Assembly: GCF_014472415.1 (NCBI RefSeq)
Contig: NZ_JACSZV010000008.1
Coordinates: forward strand, 1-64,000
Direction: 5' to 3'
Source: Pseudomonas sp. N40(2020)
GTDB taxonomy: Bacteria > Pseudomonadota > Gammaproteobacteria > Pseudomonadales > Pseudomonadaceae
Length of the DNA stretch: 64,000 bases
The position numbers and the translations under genes are program-made. The stretch's first letter is position 1. Each line of letters starts with the position of its first letter. Positions 28,859 through 37,700 of this stretch are shown in pieces. The notes beneath the pieces were generated by a model. The model was not told the origin of the DNA. It ran no database searches and was given only the letters and a program-made list of their open reading frames with translations.

Positions 28859-28931
28859 TAAACCGCCATCGCCAGCAACTTCCAGCCCTCAGGCATACTC
28901 CAACCTTGGTCATTACAAGGATGCCCCAACC

Positions 28932-29258
28932 ATGAAAGCCATTACCGCAAGCCTGCTCTGCCTCACCGCCCTCGCCTCCCAGGCCCACGCTTCCAGCCCT
29001 GACGCCTGGGCCGCCTACGACAAAACCGTGCTCGCCAGTTGCACCAAAGCCAGCGGCCTGAAAAACGCCAAACCCGTCGGCACCCCCGCACAATTCGACG
29101 ACCGCGTCGGCTACACCGCCGTGTTGCTGCAAGGCCAATACCCGCAAAAACACATGAAAGGCCAGCAAGGCACCGAACTGTGCCTGTACAACAAAAAGTC
29201 GAAAACCGCGTTCGTCACCGAGTGGGACTCGATCCGACCAACCGCCAAAGCCCAGTGA
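28932..29258 (+). CDS. Small periplasmic protein (108 aa)
   Basis: The product starts with a signal peptide (KAITASLLCLTALASQAHA, cleavage before SSPDA). The mature part has two Cys (LASCTKASG and ELCLYNKKSK) that may pair. It carries no recognised domain. AAGGA precedes the ATG. It follows the GNAT gene by 73 bases. Confidence 0.75.
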   Translation: MKAITASLLCLTALASQAHASSPDAWAAYDKTVLASCTKASGLKNAKPVGTPAQFDDRVGYTAVLLQGQYPQKHMKGQQGTELCLYNKKSKTAFVTEWDSIRPTAKAQ

Positions 29259-29271
29259 ATGGCGCATAACT

Positions 29272-29334
29272 TGCTTCGATCCGGGTCTGCACGGCGATTT
29301 TCTGCCGCCGATTCACACCCTGATTGAAGATTGA
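29272..29334 (+). pseudogene. Possible C-terminal remnant of a lost gene
   Basis: Reading from 29272 gives the protein-like stretch CFDPGLHGDFLPPIHTLIED followed by TGA at 29332-29334. There is no start codon or Shine-Dalgarno sequence nearby, and the stretch directly follows the 108-residue gene's stop. It looks like the tail of a deleted gene, but at this length chance is possible. The parent family is not recognised. Confidence 0.3.
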
Positions 29335-29341
29335 TCGCTCA

Positions 29342-30091
29342 ATGACTACGACGTTTTCCTGCGTAGGTTGCGGCAAATGCTGCACTGACCATCATGTCCC
29401 CCTGACCCTGGCCGAAGCCCGCATGTGGGCGGCGGACGGCGGCCAGGTCATCGTGCTGGCAGAGGCTTTTCTCGGCAACGGTCTGGGCTTGCCGGCGCAG
29501 CAACGTGAACACGCCGAGCGGCGTTCGGCGCTGGTACGCAGCGGCGCATCGGACGTGCACGTGGCGATCACCTTTGCCGCGTACAACGTCGGCCCTTGTC
29601 GGAATCTTGACGAAGACAAGCTATGTCGCATCTACGAGCGTCGGCCTCTGGTGTGTCGAATTTATCCGGCGGAAATCAATCCGCATATCCCGCTCAACCC
29701 TGCAGCCAAGGATTGCCCGCCAGAGTCATGGGAACAGGGGCCGGCGCTGATCGTCGGTGGCGAATTGGTTGATCAGGAACTGATCAAACTGATTCAGCGC
29801 TCAAGGCAGGCGGATCGCGATGACATTCGGCTAAAGGATGCGATTTGTGCCGCATTGGGGATTCGTACCACCGCGCTCAAGGGCGACGGGTTCACGGCGT
29901 ATCTGCCGAATATGGACGCTTTTGCAGCGGTGATTGATCAGGTGAGTGCGCAGCCACTGAGCGAAGCATCGAGTGAATGGCTGTTTCATTTGTCTGGCGA
30001 TGATGTCGCCGGGCAGGTACTTGCGGCCGGGGCGCAAGTGGTGACGGAGCCGGCGCAGACGTATGCGTTTATTTCTCTGCGGGTGGCTTGA
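29342..30091 (+). CDS. YkgJ-family cysteine cluster protein
   Basis: The 249-residue protein has the YkgJ-type cluster: CVGCGKCC near the N-terminus, then CRNLDEDKLCRIYERRPLVC and RIYPAEI in the middle. The Cys arrangement suggests a bound metal, probably zinc or an Fe-S cluster, but no reaction is established for the family. The C-terminal 90 residues are not recognised. ATG at 29342 is chosen because it places the first Cys cluster at residue 7. Confidence 0.85.
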   Translation: MTTTFSCVGCGKCCTDHHVPLTLAEARMWAADGGQVIVLAEAFLGNGLGLPAQQREHAERRSALVRSGASDVHVAITFAAYNVGPCRNLDEDKLCRIYERRPLVCRIYPAEINPHIPLNPAAKDCPPESWEQGPALIVGGELVDQELIKLIQRSRQADRDDIRLKDAICAALGIRTTALKGDGFTAYLPNMDAFAAVIDQVSAQPLSEASSEWLFHLSGDDVAGQVLAAGAQVVTEPAQTYAFISLRVA

Positions 30092-30175
30092 TCCAGAAGC
30101 TGCGAATCACCGGCATTTAGCCATCAACCGCCAGTGCCCAGAGACGAGACGGTCGATGGATGAAGCTTCGATGAC

Positions 30176-31321
30176 TCAGCGTCGAGCCACCGCCAGGCAC
30201 TCAAGCTCCACTTTTGCGCCCGGCACCACCAGTTGTTTGCCGGCGAATGTAGTGCGCGCCGGTAAGCGGTCAGCCGGGAAATAACCGCGATACACCTCGT
30301 TCATGCCGGCAAAATCCTTGACGTCAGTCAGAATCACCGTGCATTTGGCGACGTGATACAGCGATGAACCGCTGCTGTGCAAAGCGCTACGCAGGTTCTC
30401 CATCACTTGAGTCATCTGCGGGCGAATGCTCCCTTTAGTCAGCTCGCCTTTGTCATTGAGCCCCAGCACGCCGGATAAGTAGATCGTGTCTCCAATCCTG
30501 ACCGAATCAGAGAACGGAAACCCTTCGGCATTGGGCTGATAACGAAGTGACTCTTCAACGACGGGCGGAAGGTATCCTTCGGTAATCACTTGGTACACAC
30601 CATTGAACTTCAGACGTTCAAGGGCGGCGTTCAGGTCATCGCGCAGTTTACTGTCGGTTTTGCGCACAGCCATGGCCACGCCGGTGCCCAGCATCGGATC
30701 TTTCAGCGGTGGACCAGCGAATTCAAATGCCGCACCTCGGGAATGCCGCAGCAGGGCCTCAGTGATTTCGATGGAGTCTTGTAGAGTGGCATCTATCTCG
30801 CCGGTCAGCAGGCTGGCGATCAACTGGTCGTTGAACTGAAAACTGCGCACCGTCACGCCAGACGGCGCCCATCGTTCCTTGGCGAACGCTTCACGGCTGG
30901 TGCCGGCCAGCACGCCGATACGTTTACCTTCGAGGGACCGGACATCCGGTTGCAGGTTGGAACCCTTGCGCGCGACCAATTGGCTGCTCAGCGGGTAGAG
31001 ATTGTCAGTGAAGTCAATTCGCTCACGACGCGCCGCCGTGGCGGTCATCGGCATGATCACATCAAAGCGATTGTCCTCAAGTGCCGCGATGTTGGTCGCG
31101 TAATCCTGATCGACCCAGACGCAGCGCTTTTGCAACTCCGCGCACAACGCATTGCCCAGTTCGATGTTCAGCCCGACCAGCTCACCTTTATCGTTTCGGC
31201 TTTCAAATGGAGGAACAAGGGGCTCAACGCCGAAACGAATCGTCGGTTCAACCGCTGAGGACACGCAGCCGCTGGTCAGGGCTAACACCGACAAGATGGA
31301 TATGATTTTTGCCAGAGACAT
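30176..31321 (-). CDS. Lipoprotein fusing a solute-binding domain to a RidA domain
   Basis: The 381-residue product has a lipoprotein signal (ILSVLALTSGC, lipidated Cys at 19), so the rest lies in the periplasm. Residues about 25-255 are a family 3 solute-binding domain (FESRNDKGELVGLNIELGNA, RFDVIMPMTATAARRERIDF, GKRIGVLAGTSREAF), the type that binds amino acids. Residues about 260-381 form a complete RidA domain (SDSVRIGDTIYLSGVLGLND, TVILTDVKDFAGMNEVYRGYF, RLPARTTFAG), with the Arg and Glu used by RidA enzymes retained. The frame is continuous. ATG at 31321 has GAAGG upstream; an earlier ATG at 31336 has none. There is no transporter gene beside it. Confidence 0.85.
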   Translation of the reverse strand: MSLAKIISILSVLALTSGCVSSAVEPTIRFGVEPLVPPFESRNDKGELVGLNIELGNALCAELQKRCVWVDQDYATNIAALEDNRFDVIMPMTATAARRERIDFTDNLYPLSSQLVARKGSNLQPDVRSLEGKRIGVLAGTSREAFAKERWAPSGVTVRSFQFNDQLIASLLTGEIDATLQDSIEITEALLRHSRGAAFEFAGPPLKDPMLGTGVAMAVRKTDSKLRDDLNAALERLKFNGVYQVITEGYLPPVVEESLRYQPNAEGFPFSDSVRIGDTIYLSGVLGLNDKGELTKGSIRPQMTQVMENLRSALHSSGSSLYHVAKCTVILTDVKDFAGMNEVYRGYFPADRLPARTTFAGKQLVVPGAKVELECLAVARR

Positions 31322-31439
31322 TGAGATGACCTTCATCAAAGCATTCACGAGGGCATGAATCTTCGACGAGAGGTCATCGGAATTCCCAGAAGACGGATCG
31401 CTTATCCGTGTGGGAATAGTCTCTTTCTGAGAGAGAAAC

Positions 31440-31679
31440 TCAGCGCTTGCCCATCGAACGACGGGTACCCGGCGGGGCCATGCCCGGGGTCTTGGTGTGA
31501 CCGTTCTTAGCGCCGTTCTTGTACCACGGCTGGTTCGAGTCTTTGGCAGCGGCCAGTTCGCCCGGTTTGAACGGGAACTTGAACGCCGGGATCTCGGCTT
31601 TGGATTCGCTGGCGTCGGCCAGTTCAGCCGGGACATCGCTCACGGCGTCGTCAACCGGCGGTTGGATCGGGGAAGTCAT
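31440..31679 (-). CDS. Hypothetical protein (79 aa)
   Basis: A small, proline-rich hydrophilic protein with no recognised domain. The acidic N-terminal half (SPIQPPVDDAVSDVPAELAD) is followed by a basic C-terminus (YKNGAKNGHTKTPGMAPPG). No signal or TM segment is seen, so it is probably cytosolic and disordered. GGAG lies eight bases upstream of the ATG. Similar short proteins are, I think, common in Pseudomonas, but the function is unknown. Confidence 0.65.
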   Translation of the reverse strand: MTSPIQPPVDDAVSDVPAELADASESKAEIPAFKFPFKPGELAAAKDSNQPWYKNGAKNGHTKTPGMAPPGTRRSMGKR

Positions 31680-31790
31680 GAAAGCTCCGCAAAACAAAAG
31701 GTCGCGCCCGGTAAGTGAGCCGCGAAGGCGCGCAGTATACCTGCGCGCCACAGGTGAGCACCTGAAGATTTGCAGCGTACGCCGAACGGT

Positions 31791-32096
31791 TTACAGGTAC
31801 GTGATGGTGACGATGCCTTTATCGGTCGAGGTCTTCAACGGCTCAAAGGTCATGGTCATTGGCAGCGCGTCATGGCTGCACGCGTTGCGGTAAGTGTCGA
31901 CGTCGAGCTTCAGACCGGGCTTGAGTTCGATCTGGCGAGACTCGCTGGAGCTCAACGTGCCGGCTCGCCCTACTTCACAGGCGGAATCGACGATCTGCCC
32001 GATAAAGCGGATTTCACCGGAGGTGGTTTGAGGGGCGGCCGAGACAGTGAGCGGAGACAGAACAAACACACTGAAAATGACGGTTATTAGCTTCAT
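31791..32096 (-). CDS. Type 1 fimbrial-like secreted protein (101 aa)
   Basis: The product has a signal peptide (KLITVIFSVFVLSPLTVSA) and a short mature part. Its start GEIRFIGQIVDSACEV resembles the N-terminus of FimA-type pilins, with its conserved Cys, and a second Cys is in RNACSHDALPMTMTFEPL. It is shorter than a full pilin subunit (about 150-180 residues) and no usher or chaperone gene is present, so it is an orphan. ATG at 32096 gives the signal peptide at the N-terminus. Confidence 0.65.
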   Translation of the reverse strand: MKLITVIFSVFVLSPLTVSAAPQTTSGEIRFIGQIVDSACEVGRAGTLSSSESRQIELKPGLKLDVDTYRNACSHDALPMTMTFEPLKTSTDKGIVTITYL

Positions 32097-32300
32097 GGCA
32101 GGACACTCCCGTAGAGACCCACGCGGTGAAACGACTGGGCTATACACTTGTATCCGCTGCTGGGGGCGGATCTTGAGGAGCTTAGTAGGGGCAGCGCAGA
32201 AGAGTCCTGATTTGGGAATGATCAGTCCTTTTTTGGGACTGTTCAGTGGTGAGTTTGCATGTTGGTTCACAGGTTAGTGATGTTGTGTCATTTCAGCCGT

Positions 32301-32367
32301 CTTCGCGAGCAGGCTCACTCCCACAATTGGAATGCGTACTCCCGTGGAAGCCAGCCTGCTCGCGAAG
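32301..32367. repeat. REP-like palindrome
   Basis: Perfect 15-base arms CTTCGCGAGCAGGCT (32301-32315) and AGCCTGCTCGCGAAG (32353-32367). It belongs to the same broad family as the element at 24358-24429 and lies just past the DUF6124 stop. Confidence 0.88.
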
Positions 32368-32382
32368 AACGATAACGCGGAC

Positions 32383-32742
32383 TCAGGTCTGCGGATCAAC
32401 CCTATCCAGCGCCCGGTTAACTGCAAGCTCGGCGAGCATGATGATTTGCTGGATGCCGAGCGCCGTGTTGCGCTGTAAACCGATTAACTCATTGGCGAAA
32501 TTACTGGTCGCCGCACTGGCGGACGCCAACGACTCACAGGCGTGGGCGAGCAGACTTTCGGTGTCGATGTTGGGACAGACCATGAACATGGTGCTGGGTC
32601 TTCGTGGTTTCGAGGGTTCGGGACAAAGGTAGAAATCGAGGGCGCGTTTTATGGCGTCGTGGTTTTTGATGCGGTCTTCGGCGCGGATGGCGTCGGCGAG
32701 GGGGGTGGATGTTTCTGGTGGATCCGGAATTAATTTATCCAT
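32383..32742 (-). CDS. DUF6124 family protein
   Basis: The 119-residue protein begins MDKLIPDPPETSTPLADAI and contains MFMVCPNIDTESLLAHACES followed by LASASAATSNFANELIGLQR, the pattern I associate with the DUF6124 family common in Pseudomonas. No signal or TM segment is seen. The function is unknown. AAGGA lies ahead of the ATG at 32742. A structured leader of about 160 bases precedes the gene, and the frame stays open through it from a GTG at 32868, so a longer form is possible. Confidence 0.8.
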   Translation of the reverse strand: MDKLIPDPPETSTPLADAIRAEDRIKNHDAIKRALDFYLCPEPSKPRRPSTMFMVCPNIDTESLLAHACESLASASAATSNFANELIGLQRNTALGIQQIIMLAELAVNRALDRVDPQT

Positions 32743-32903
32743 CGAATGATTCCTTAAGCGTTGGAGCCACTTAATCCCGATCTCACTCGAAGAAGAGGTG
32801 GCAGCTATGTACGGAGTGAGATCACCGGAGAACCACCCAAACCCGGCCAGACCGAAGTCTGCCCGCACATAGCCGCCATAAAAAATGCTGACAGCACTAG
32901 CTG
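32743..32903 (-). promoter_or_regulatory. Structured leader of the DUF6124 gene (candidate cis-regulatory RNA)
   Basis: On the minus strand the arm GGCGGCTATGTGCGG (32863-32877) pairs along its whole length with CCGTACATAGCTGCC (32800-32814), with a few G-U pairs. Between them is the hairpin CAGAC-UUCG-GUCUG (32848-32861). A second perfect 10-bp helix joins GATCTCACTC (32814-32823) to GAGTGAGATC (32779-32788). The two long helices cross, so they form a pseudoknot or exclude each other. A short frame (32805-32879, 24 codons) lies within it. Confidence 0.6.
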
Positions 32904-32909
32904 GCCGCG

Positions 32910-32938
32910 ATTATGGGGGCAGTTGTCTTGGGTGCCAA
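32910..32938 (-). promoter_or_regulatory. Sigma70 promoter of the DUF6124 leader
   Basis: On the minus strand TTGGCA (32933-32938), a 17-base spacer and CATAAT (32910-32915). The start point would be near 32903, giving a leader of about 160 bases. Confidence 0.65.
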
Positions 32939-33088
32939 ATCGGGGATCTCACCTCCCGATCGCTGAGTTGTCAGCGACAGCCAAAGACTAGAGAGCGCAC
33001 GTCCGACGGACAACCTGAAAACCTTGTGGGAAGGTTCTGGTGATTTCATACACCTCTAAACACAGCAAAGTAATCGGGTGACTGTGTG

Positions 33089-33167
33089 GGCCTCATCGCT
33101 GGCAAGCCAGCTCCCACAGAAAGCAAAAGCCAGATCAAAAGATCGCAGCCTGCGGCAGCTCCTACAG
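33089..33167. repeat. Two REP half-elements of different families
   Basis: A half-element of the CTGGCAAGCCAGCTCCCACA type (33090-33119) is followed by a half-element ending GATCGCAGCCTGCGGCAGCT and CCTACAG (33131-33166), which matches the right arm of the repeat at 17265-17355. Neither has its opposite arm. Confidence 0.8.
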
Positions 33168-33221
33168 ATGAGAAAGGTACAACCCTCACGCGGCGCATGC
33201 CGCCCCACTCAACACAATGAG

Positions 33222-33520
33222 CGTTAGCTCGAGTACCGCTTTTGATCTTAAAGCGCCCGTCGGAAGGCTGAGCGGAGGGATTGATCCGGGGGTGGGAGCG
33301 CAGCGACCGTTCGACGAAGTCGAACACATCGAGAGGAGGTGCAGCGCAGCAAACCGGAGGCGATGCGCCCGGATCAATCCCGCAGCGAAGGAACCCGAGC
33401 CACAGCGAGGGCCGAACGTCAGGGTAAAGCCCTTTGGTTACTTTGGGGCGTTTGCCAAAGTGACCCGCCGTAAGGGCGGAACCCTAATCAGCAACACCCG
33501 CAGCAACGGATATACACCCA
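33222..33520. repeat. Dispersed non-coding Pseudomonas repeat
   Basis: This stretch has the composition and phrases of a long non-coding repeat found in many fluorescent pseudomonads (for example GCGCAGCGACCGTTCGACGA, and later AGCGAAGGAACCCGAGCCAC). Near its right end is a hairpin, GGTTACTTTGG with CCAAAGTGACC (about 33434-33464). No gene is seen in it. Recognition is from memory, and the boundaries are approximate. Confidence 0.55.
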
Positions 33521-33622
33521 GAAAACTGACAGCGCTGACAGCTAGCCGTCACCCTCCTGACCCCCAAACAAGTTTATAAATACCCAACCTGCCCAAACTC
33601 CATACCCTTGGCGCCCCAAAGC

Positions 33623-34783
33623 ATGCGAATCCAAAAACACAAAGCCCTGCTAGCCACCCTGCTCATCGCCCTGGCAGCCATGGGCCTATGGTTTGCAATC
33701 AAACCGGCCCCGACCAAACTCGCCACCCCAACCGCCATCCCGGTACGAGTCATAACCGTCAGCGAAAAAGACGTCCCCCGCTACACCAGCGGCATCGGCT
33801 CGGTCCTTTCATTACACAGCGTGGTCGTACGCCCGCAGATCGACGGCACCCTCACCAAAATCCTCGTCAAAGAAGGCCAACTGGTCAAAACCGGCGACCT
33901 GCTCGCCACCATCGACGACCGCTCAATCCGCGCCAGCCTCGACCAGACCCGCGCGCAACTGGGCGAAAGCCAGGCCCAACTGCAAGTCGCCCTGGTCAAC
34001 CTCAAACGCTACAAACTGCTCAGCGTCGACGACGGCGTCTCCAAACAGACCTACGACCAGCAACAAGCGTTGGTCAACCAGCTCAAAGCCACCGCCCAGG
34101 GCAACCAGGCCTCGATCGACGCCGCGCAGGTACAACTTTCCTACACGCAGATTCGCTCCCCGGTCACCGGCCGCGTCGGGATTCGTACAGTCGACGAAGG
34201 CAACTTCCTGCGCATGACCGACACCCAGGGCCTGTTCACCGTGACCCAGATCGACCCGATCGCCGTGGAATTCTCCCTGCCCCAGCAAATGCTGCCGACC
34301 CTGCAAGGCCTGATCAACGACCCGCAACACGCGCAGGTCAAAGCTTACATAGGTGCCGACACCGACGGCGAAACCGGCAACCTGCTCGGCGAAGGTCATC
34401 TGACCCTGATCGACAACCAGATCAACGCCAACACCGGCACCATCCGCGCCAAGGCCGAATTCGACAACGCCAGCCAGAAACTCTGGCCAGGCCTGCTGGT
34501 GACGGTAAAAATTCAGACGGCTCTGGAGAAAGATGCGCTGGTCGTCCCGCCCACCGTCGTACAACGGGGCCTCGATCAACACTTCGTCTATCGCGTGAAC
34601 GGCGACAAGGTCGAAGCCGTGCAAGTGCAGATGGTTTATCAGGGCAGCGGCCAGGACATCATCAAAGGCGTGAAGGCCGGTGACGTGCTGGTCACCGACG
34701 GCCAGTCGCGGCTCAAACCCGGTTCAACTGTGCAGGTCATGACCGAGCCGCCGCAGGTGGTGCAAGCGGAGCCGAAACCATGA
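33623..34783 (+). CDS. RND efflux pump periplasmic adaptor (MdtA-like)
   Basis: The 386-residue adaptor links an RND permease to an outer-membrane channel. It has an N-terminal TM anchor (about residues 9-27), a lipoyl domain split by a helical hairpin (IRASLDQTRAQLGESQAQLQ; QLSYTQIRSPVTGRVGIRTV) and a beta-barrel domain with TVTQIDPIAVEFSLP. No lipobox is visible. ATG at 33623 is preferred over a TTG 15 bases earlier. Its stop overlaps the permease start (ATGA). Confidence 0.92.
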   Translation: MRIQKHKALLATLLIALAAMGLWFAIKPAPTKLATPTAIPVRVITVSEKDVPRYTSGIGSVLSLHSVVVRPQIDGTLTKILVKEGQLVKTGDLLATIDDRSIRASLDQTRAQLGESQAQLQVALVNLKRYKLLSVDDGVSKQTYDQQQALVNQLKATAQGNQASIDAAQVQLSYTQIRSPVTGRVGIRTVDEGNFLRMTDTQGLFTVTQIDPIAVEFSLPQQMLPTLQGLINDPQHAQVKAYIGADTDGETGNLLGEGHLTLIDNQINANTGTIRAKAEFDNASQKLWPGLLVTVKIQTALEKDALVVPPTVVQRGLDQHFVYRVNGDKVEAVQVQMVYQGSGQDIIKGVKAGDVLVTDGQSRLKPGSTVQVMTEPPQVVQAEPKP

Positions 34784-37700
34784 AGGAACACACAGGGGTT
34801 TCGACGTGGTGCATTGATCACCCGGTAGCGACAATTCTGCTGACCATCGCCTTGGTGCTGGTCGGCATCATTGCCTTCCCGCGTTTACCAATTGCCCCAC
34901 TGCCGGAAGCGGAATTTCCTACGATTCAGGTCTCCGCGCAGTTACCCGGCGCCAGCCCCGACACCATGGCCTCGTCCGTGGCCACGCCGTTGGAGGTGCA
35001 ATTCAGCGCCATCCCCGGCATGACCCAGATGACCTCCAGCAGTGCCTTGGGCTCAACCCTGCTGACCCTGCAATTCAGCCTCGACAAGAGCATCGACACC
35101 GCCGCCCAGGAAGTACAAGCGGCGATCAACACCGCCGCCGGCAAATTGCCCAAGGACATGCCGACGCTGCCGACCTGGAAGAAGGTCAACCCGGCTGACA
35201 GCCCGGTGCTGATCCTCAGTATCAGCTCGACGCAAATGCCCGGCACCGAACTCAGTGACCTGGTGGAAACCCTGCTGGCCCGTCAGATCAGTCAGATCGA
35301 CGGTGTAGGCCAAATCAACATCACCGGTCAGCAACGTCCGGCGATCCGGGTGCAGGCCTCGGCGGACAAACTCGCGGCCATTGGCCTGACCCTCGCCGAC
35401 ATTCGCCTGGCGATCCAACAAACCAGCCTCAATCTGGCCAAGGGTGCGCTATACGGCGAATCCAGTATTTCCACGCTGTCGACCAACGATCAGTTGTTTC
35501 ACCCCGAGGATTACAGCCAGCTCATCGTTTCCTACAAGTATGGTGCCCCGGTTCACCTGCGTGATGTCGCCAAAGTCGTCAACGGTTCGGAAGATGCCTA
35601 CGTGCAAGCCTGGGCCGGTGATCGACCGGGGGTGAACCTAGTGATCTCGCGCCAACCGGGCGCCAACATCGTCGAAACCGTCGACCGCATTCAAGCCGCC
35701 CTGCCCGGCCTGGAAGCCATGCTGCCAGCGTCGGTGCAGGTGAAAACCCTGATCGACCGCACGCAGACCATCCGCGCCTCGCTGCATGAGGTCGAGATCA
35801 CGCTGCTGATCGCGATCCTGCTGGTGGTAGCGGTGATGGCGCTGTTTCTGCGTCAGCTATCGGCGACGTTGATTGTCTCCGCAGTGCTCGGTGTGTCGCT
35901 GGTCGCCAGTTTCGCGTTGATGTACATCCTCGGCTTCAGCCTCAACAACCTGACGCTGGTGGCGATCGTGGTGGCCGTGGGGTTTGTGGTCGACGATGCG
36001 ATTGTGGTGGTGGAGAACATCCACCGGCATCTGGAGGCCGGCGACGACATGCGCGAGGCCGCGATAAAAGGCGCCGGCGAGATCGGCTTCACTGTGGTCT
36101 CGATCAGTTTCTCGCTGGTGGCGGCGTTTATTCCGTTGCTGTTTATGGGCGGCGTGGTCGGGCGGTTGTTCAAGGAATTCGCCCTGACGGCAACCTCGAC
36201 CATCATGATTTCCGTGGTGGTTTCGCTGACGCTGGCACCCACGCTGGCAGCGTTGTTCATGCGCAAACCGGTGCACCACGCCAGCGATAAACCGGGGTTC
36301 AGCGAACGCTTGCTCGGCTGGTACGAAAAAGGCCTGCGCCGCGCCCTCGCCCATCAGAAATTGATGATCGGCGTGTTTGGCTTGTCCCTCGCTTTGGCCG
36401 TCGCCGGTTACATCTTTATCCCCAAGGGGTTCTTCCCGATACAGGACACCGGTTTTGTCCTCGGCACCACCGAAGCCGCTGCAGATATTTCCTACGGCGA
36501 CATGGTGAAAAAACACCTGGCCATGGCCGAAATCGTCGCCGCCGATCCGGCCGTGCAGGCGTTTTCCCACTCGGTGGGTGTGTCCGGGAGTAACCAGACC
36601 ATTGCCAACGGTCGCTTCTGGATCGCCCTGAAAAAACGTGGTGACCGTGATGTGTCGGCCAGCCAGTTCATCGACCGAATTCGCCCACAACTGATGAAAG
36701 TCCCTGGCATCGTGCTTTATCTGCGCGCCGGCCAGGACATCAACCTCAGCTCCGGCCCGAGTCGTGCGCAGTATCAATACGTACTCAAGAGCAACGACGG
36801 CGCGACCCTCGCCACCTGGACCCAGCGCCTGACGGAAAAACTGCGCAGCATCCCGGCGTTTCGCGATATTTCCAACGATCTGCAACTGGGCGGCAGCATC
36901 ACTCACATCAGCATCGACCGCAGCGCCGCTGCGCGTTTCGGCCTGACTGCGAGTGACGTCGATGAAGCGCTGTACGACGCCTTCGGCCAACGGCAAGTCA
37001 ATGAATTCCAGACTCAGGTCAACCAGTACAACGTGATCCTGGAACTGGATACCAAGCAGCGCGGCAAGGCCGAAAGCCTCAACTATTTCTACCTGCGCTC
37101 GCCGCTGAGTGGCGAGATGGTGCCGCTGTCAGCGCTGGCCAGGTTCGACGCGCCGACCATCGGCCCGTTGTCGATTGCCCATGACGGCATGTTCCCGGCC
37201 GCCAACCTGTCGTTCAACCTCGCCCCCGGCGTAGCGTTGGGCGATGCGGTGATTCTGCTCAACCAGGCCAAGGCCGAGATCGGAATGCCGACCGCGATCA
37301 GCGGAAATTTCCAGGGTGCAGCGCAGGCGTTCCAGAGTTCGCTGGCCAGTCAGCCTTGGCTGATTCTCGCGGCGTTGGTGGCGGTGTACATCATTCTCGG
37401 TGTGCTCTACGAGAGCTTCGTGCATCCGCTGACGATCATTTCGACGCTGCCGGCGGCGGGCCTGGGAGCGGTGATCATGTTGTGGATCTGCGGCCAGGAC
37501 TTTTCGATCATGGCGCTGATCGGCCTGGTGTTGCTGATCGGCATCGTCAAGAAGAACGGCATCCTGATGATCGACTTCGCCCTCGAAGCCCAACGCAACC
37601 GTGGGCTGACGCCGCAGGAAGCGATTTTCGAGGCGTGCATCACGCGGTTCCGGCCGATCATCATGACCACCCTCGCCGCCCTGCTCGGCGCGCTGCCGCT

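Noticed and set aside
33688..34683. Second plus-strand frame inside the RND adaptor gene
   Set aside because: It is Arg/Pro/Gln-rich low-complexity text that comes from frame +1 of the adaptor; the adaptor frame has all the domain motifs.
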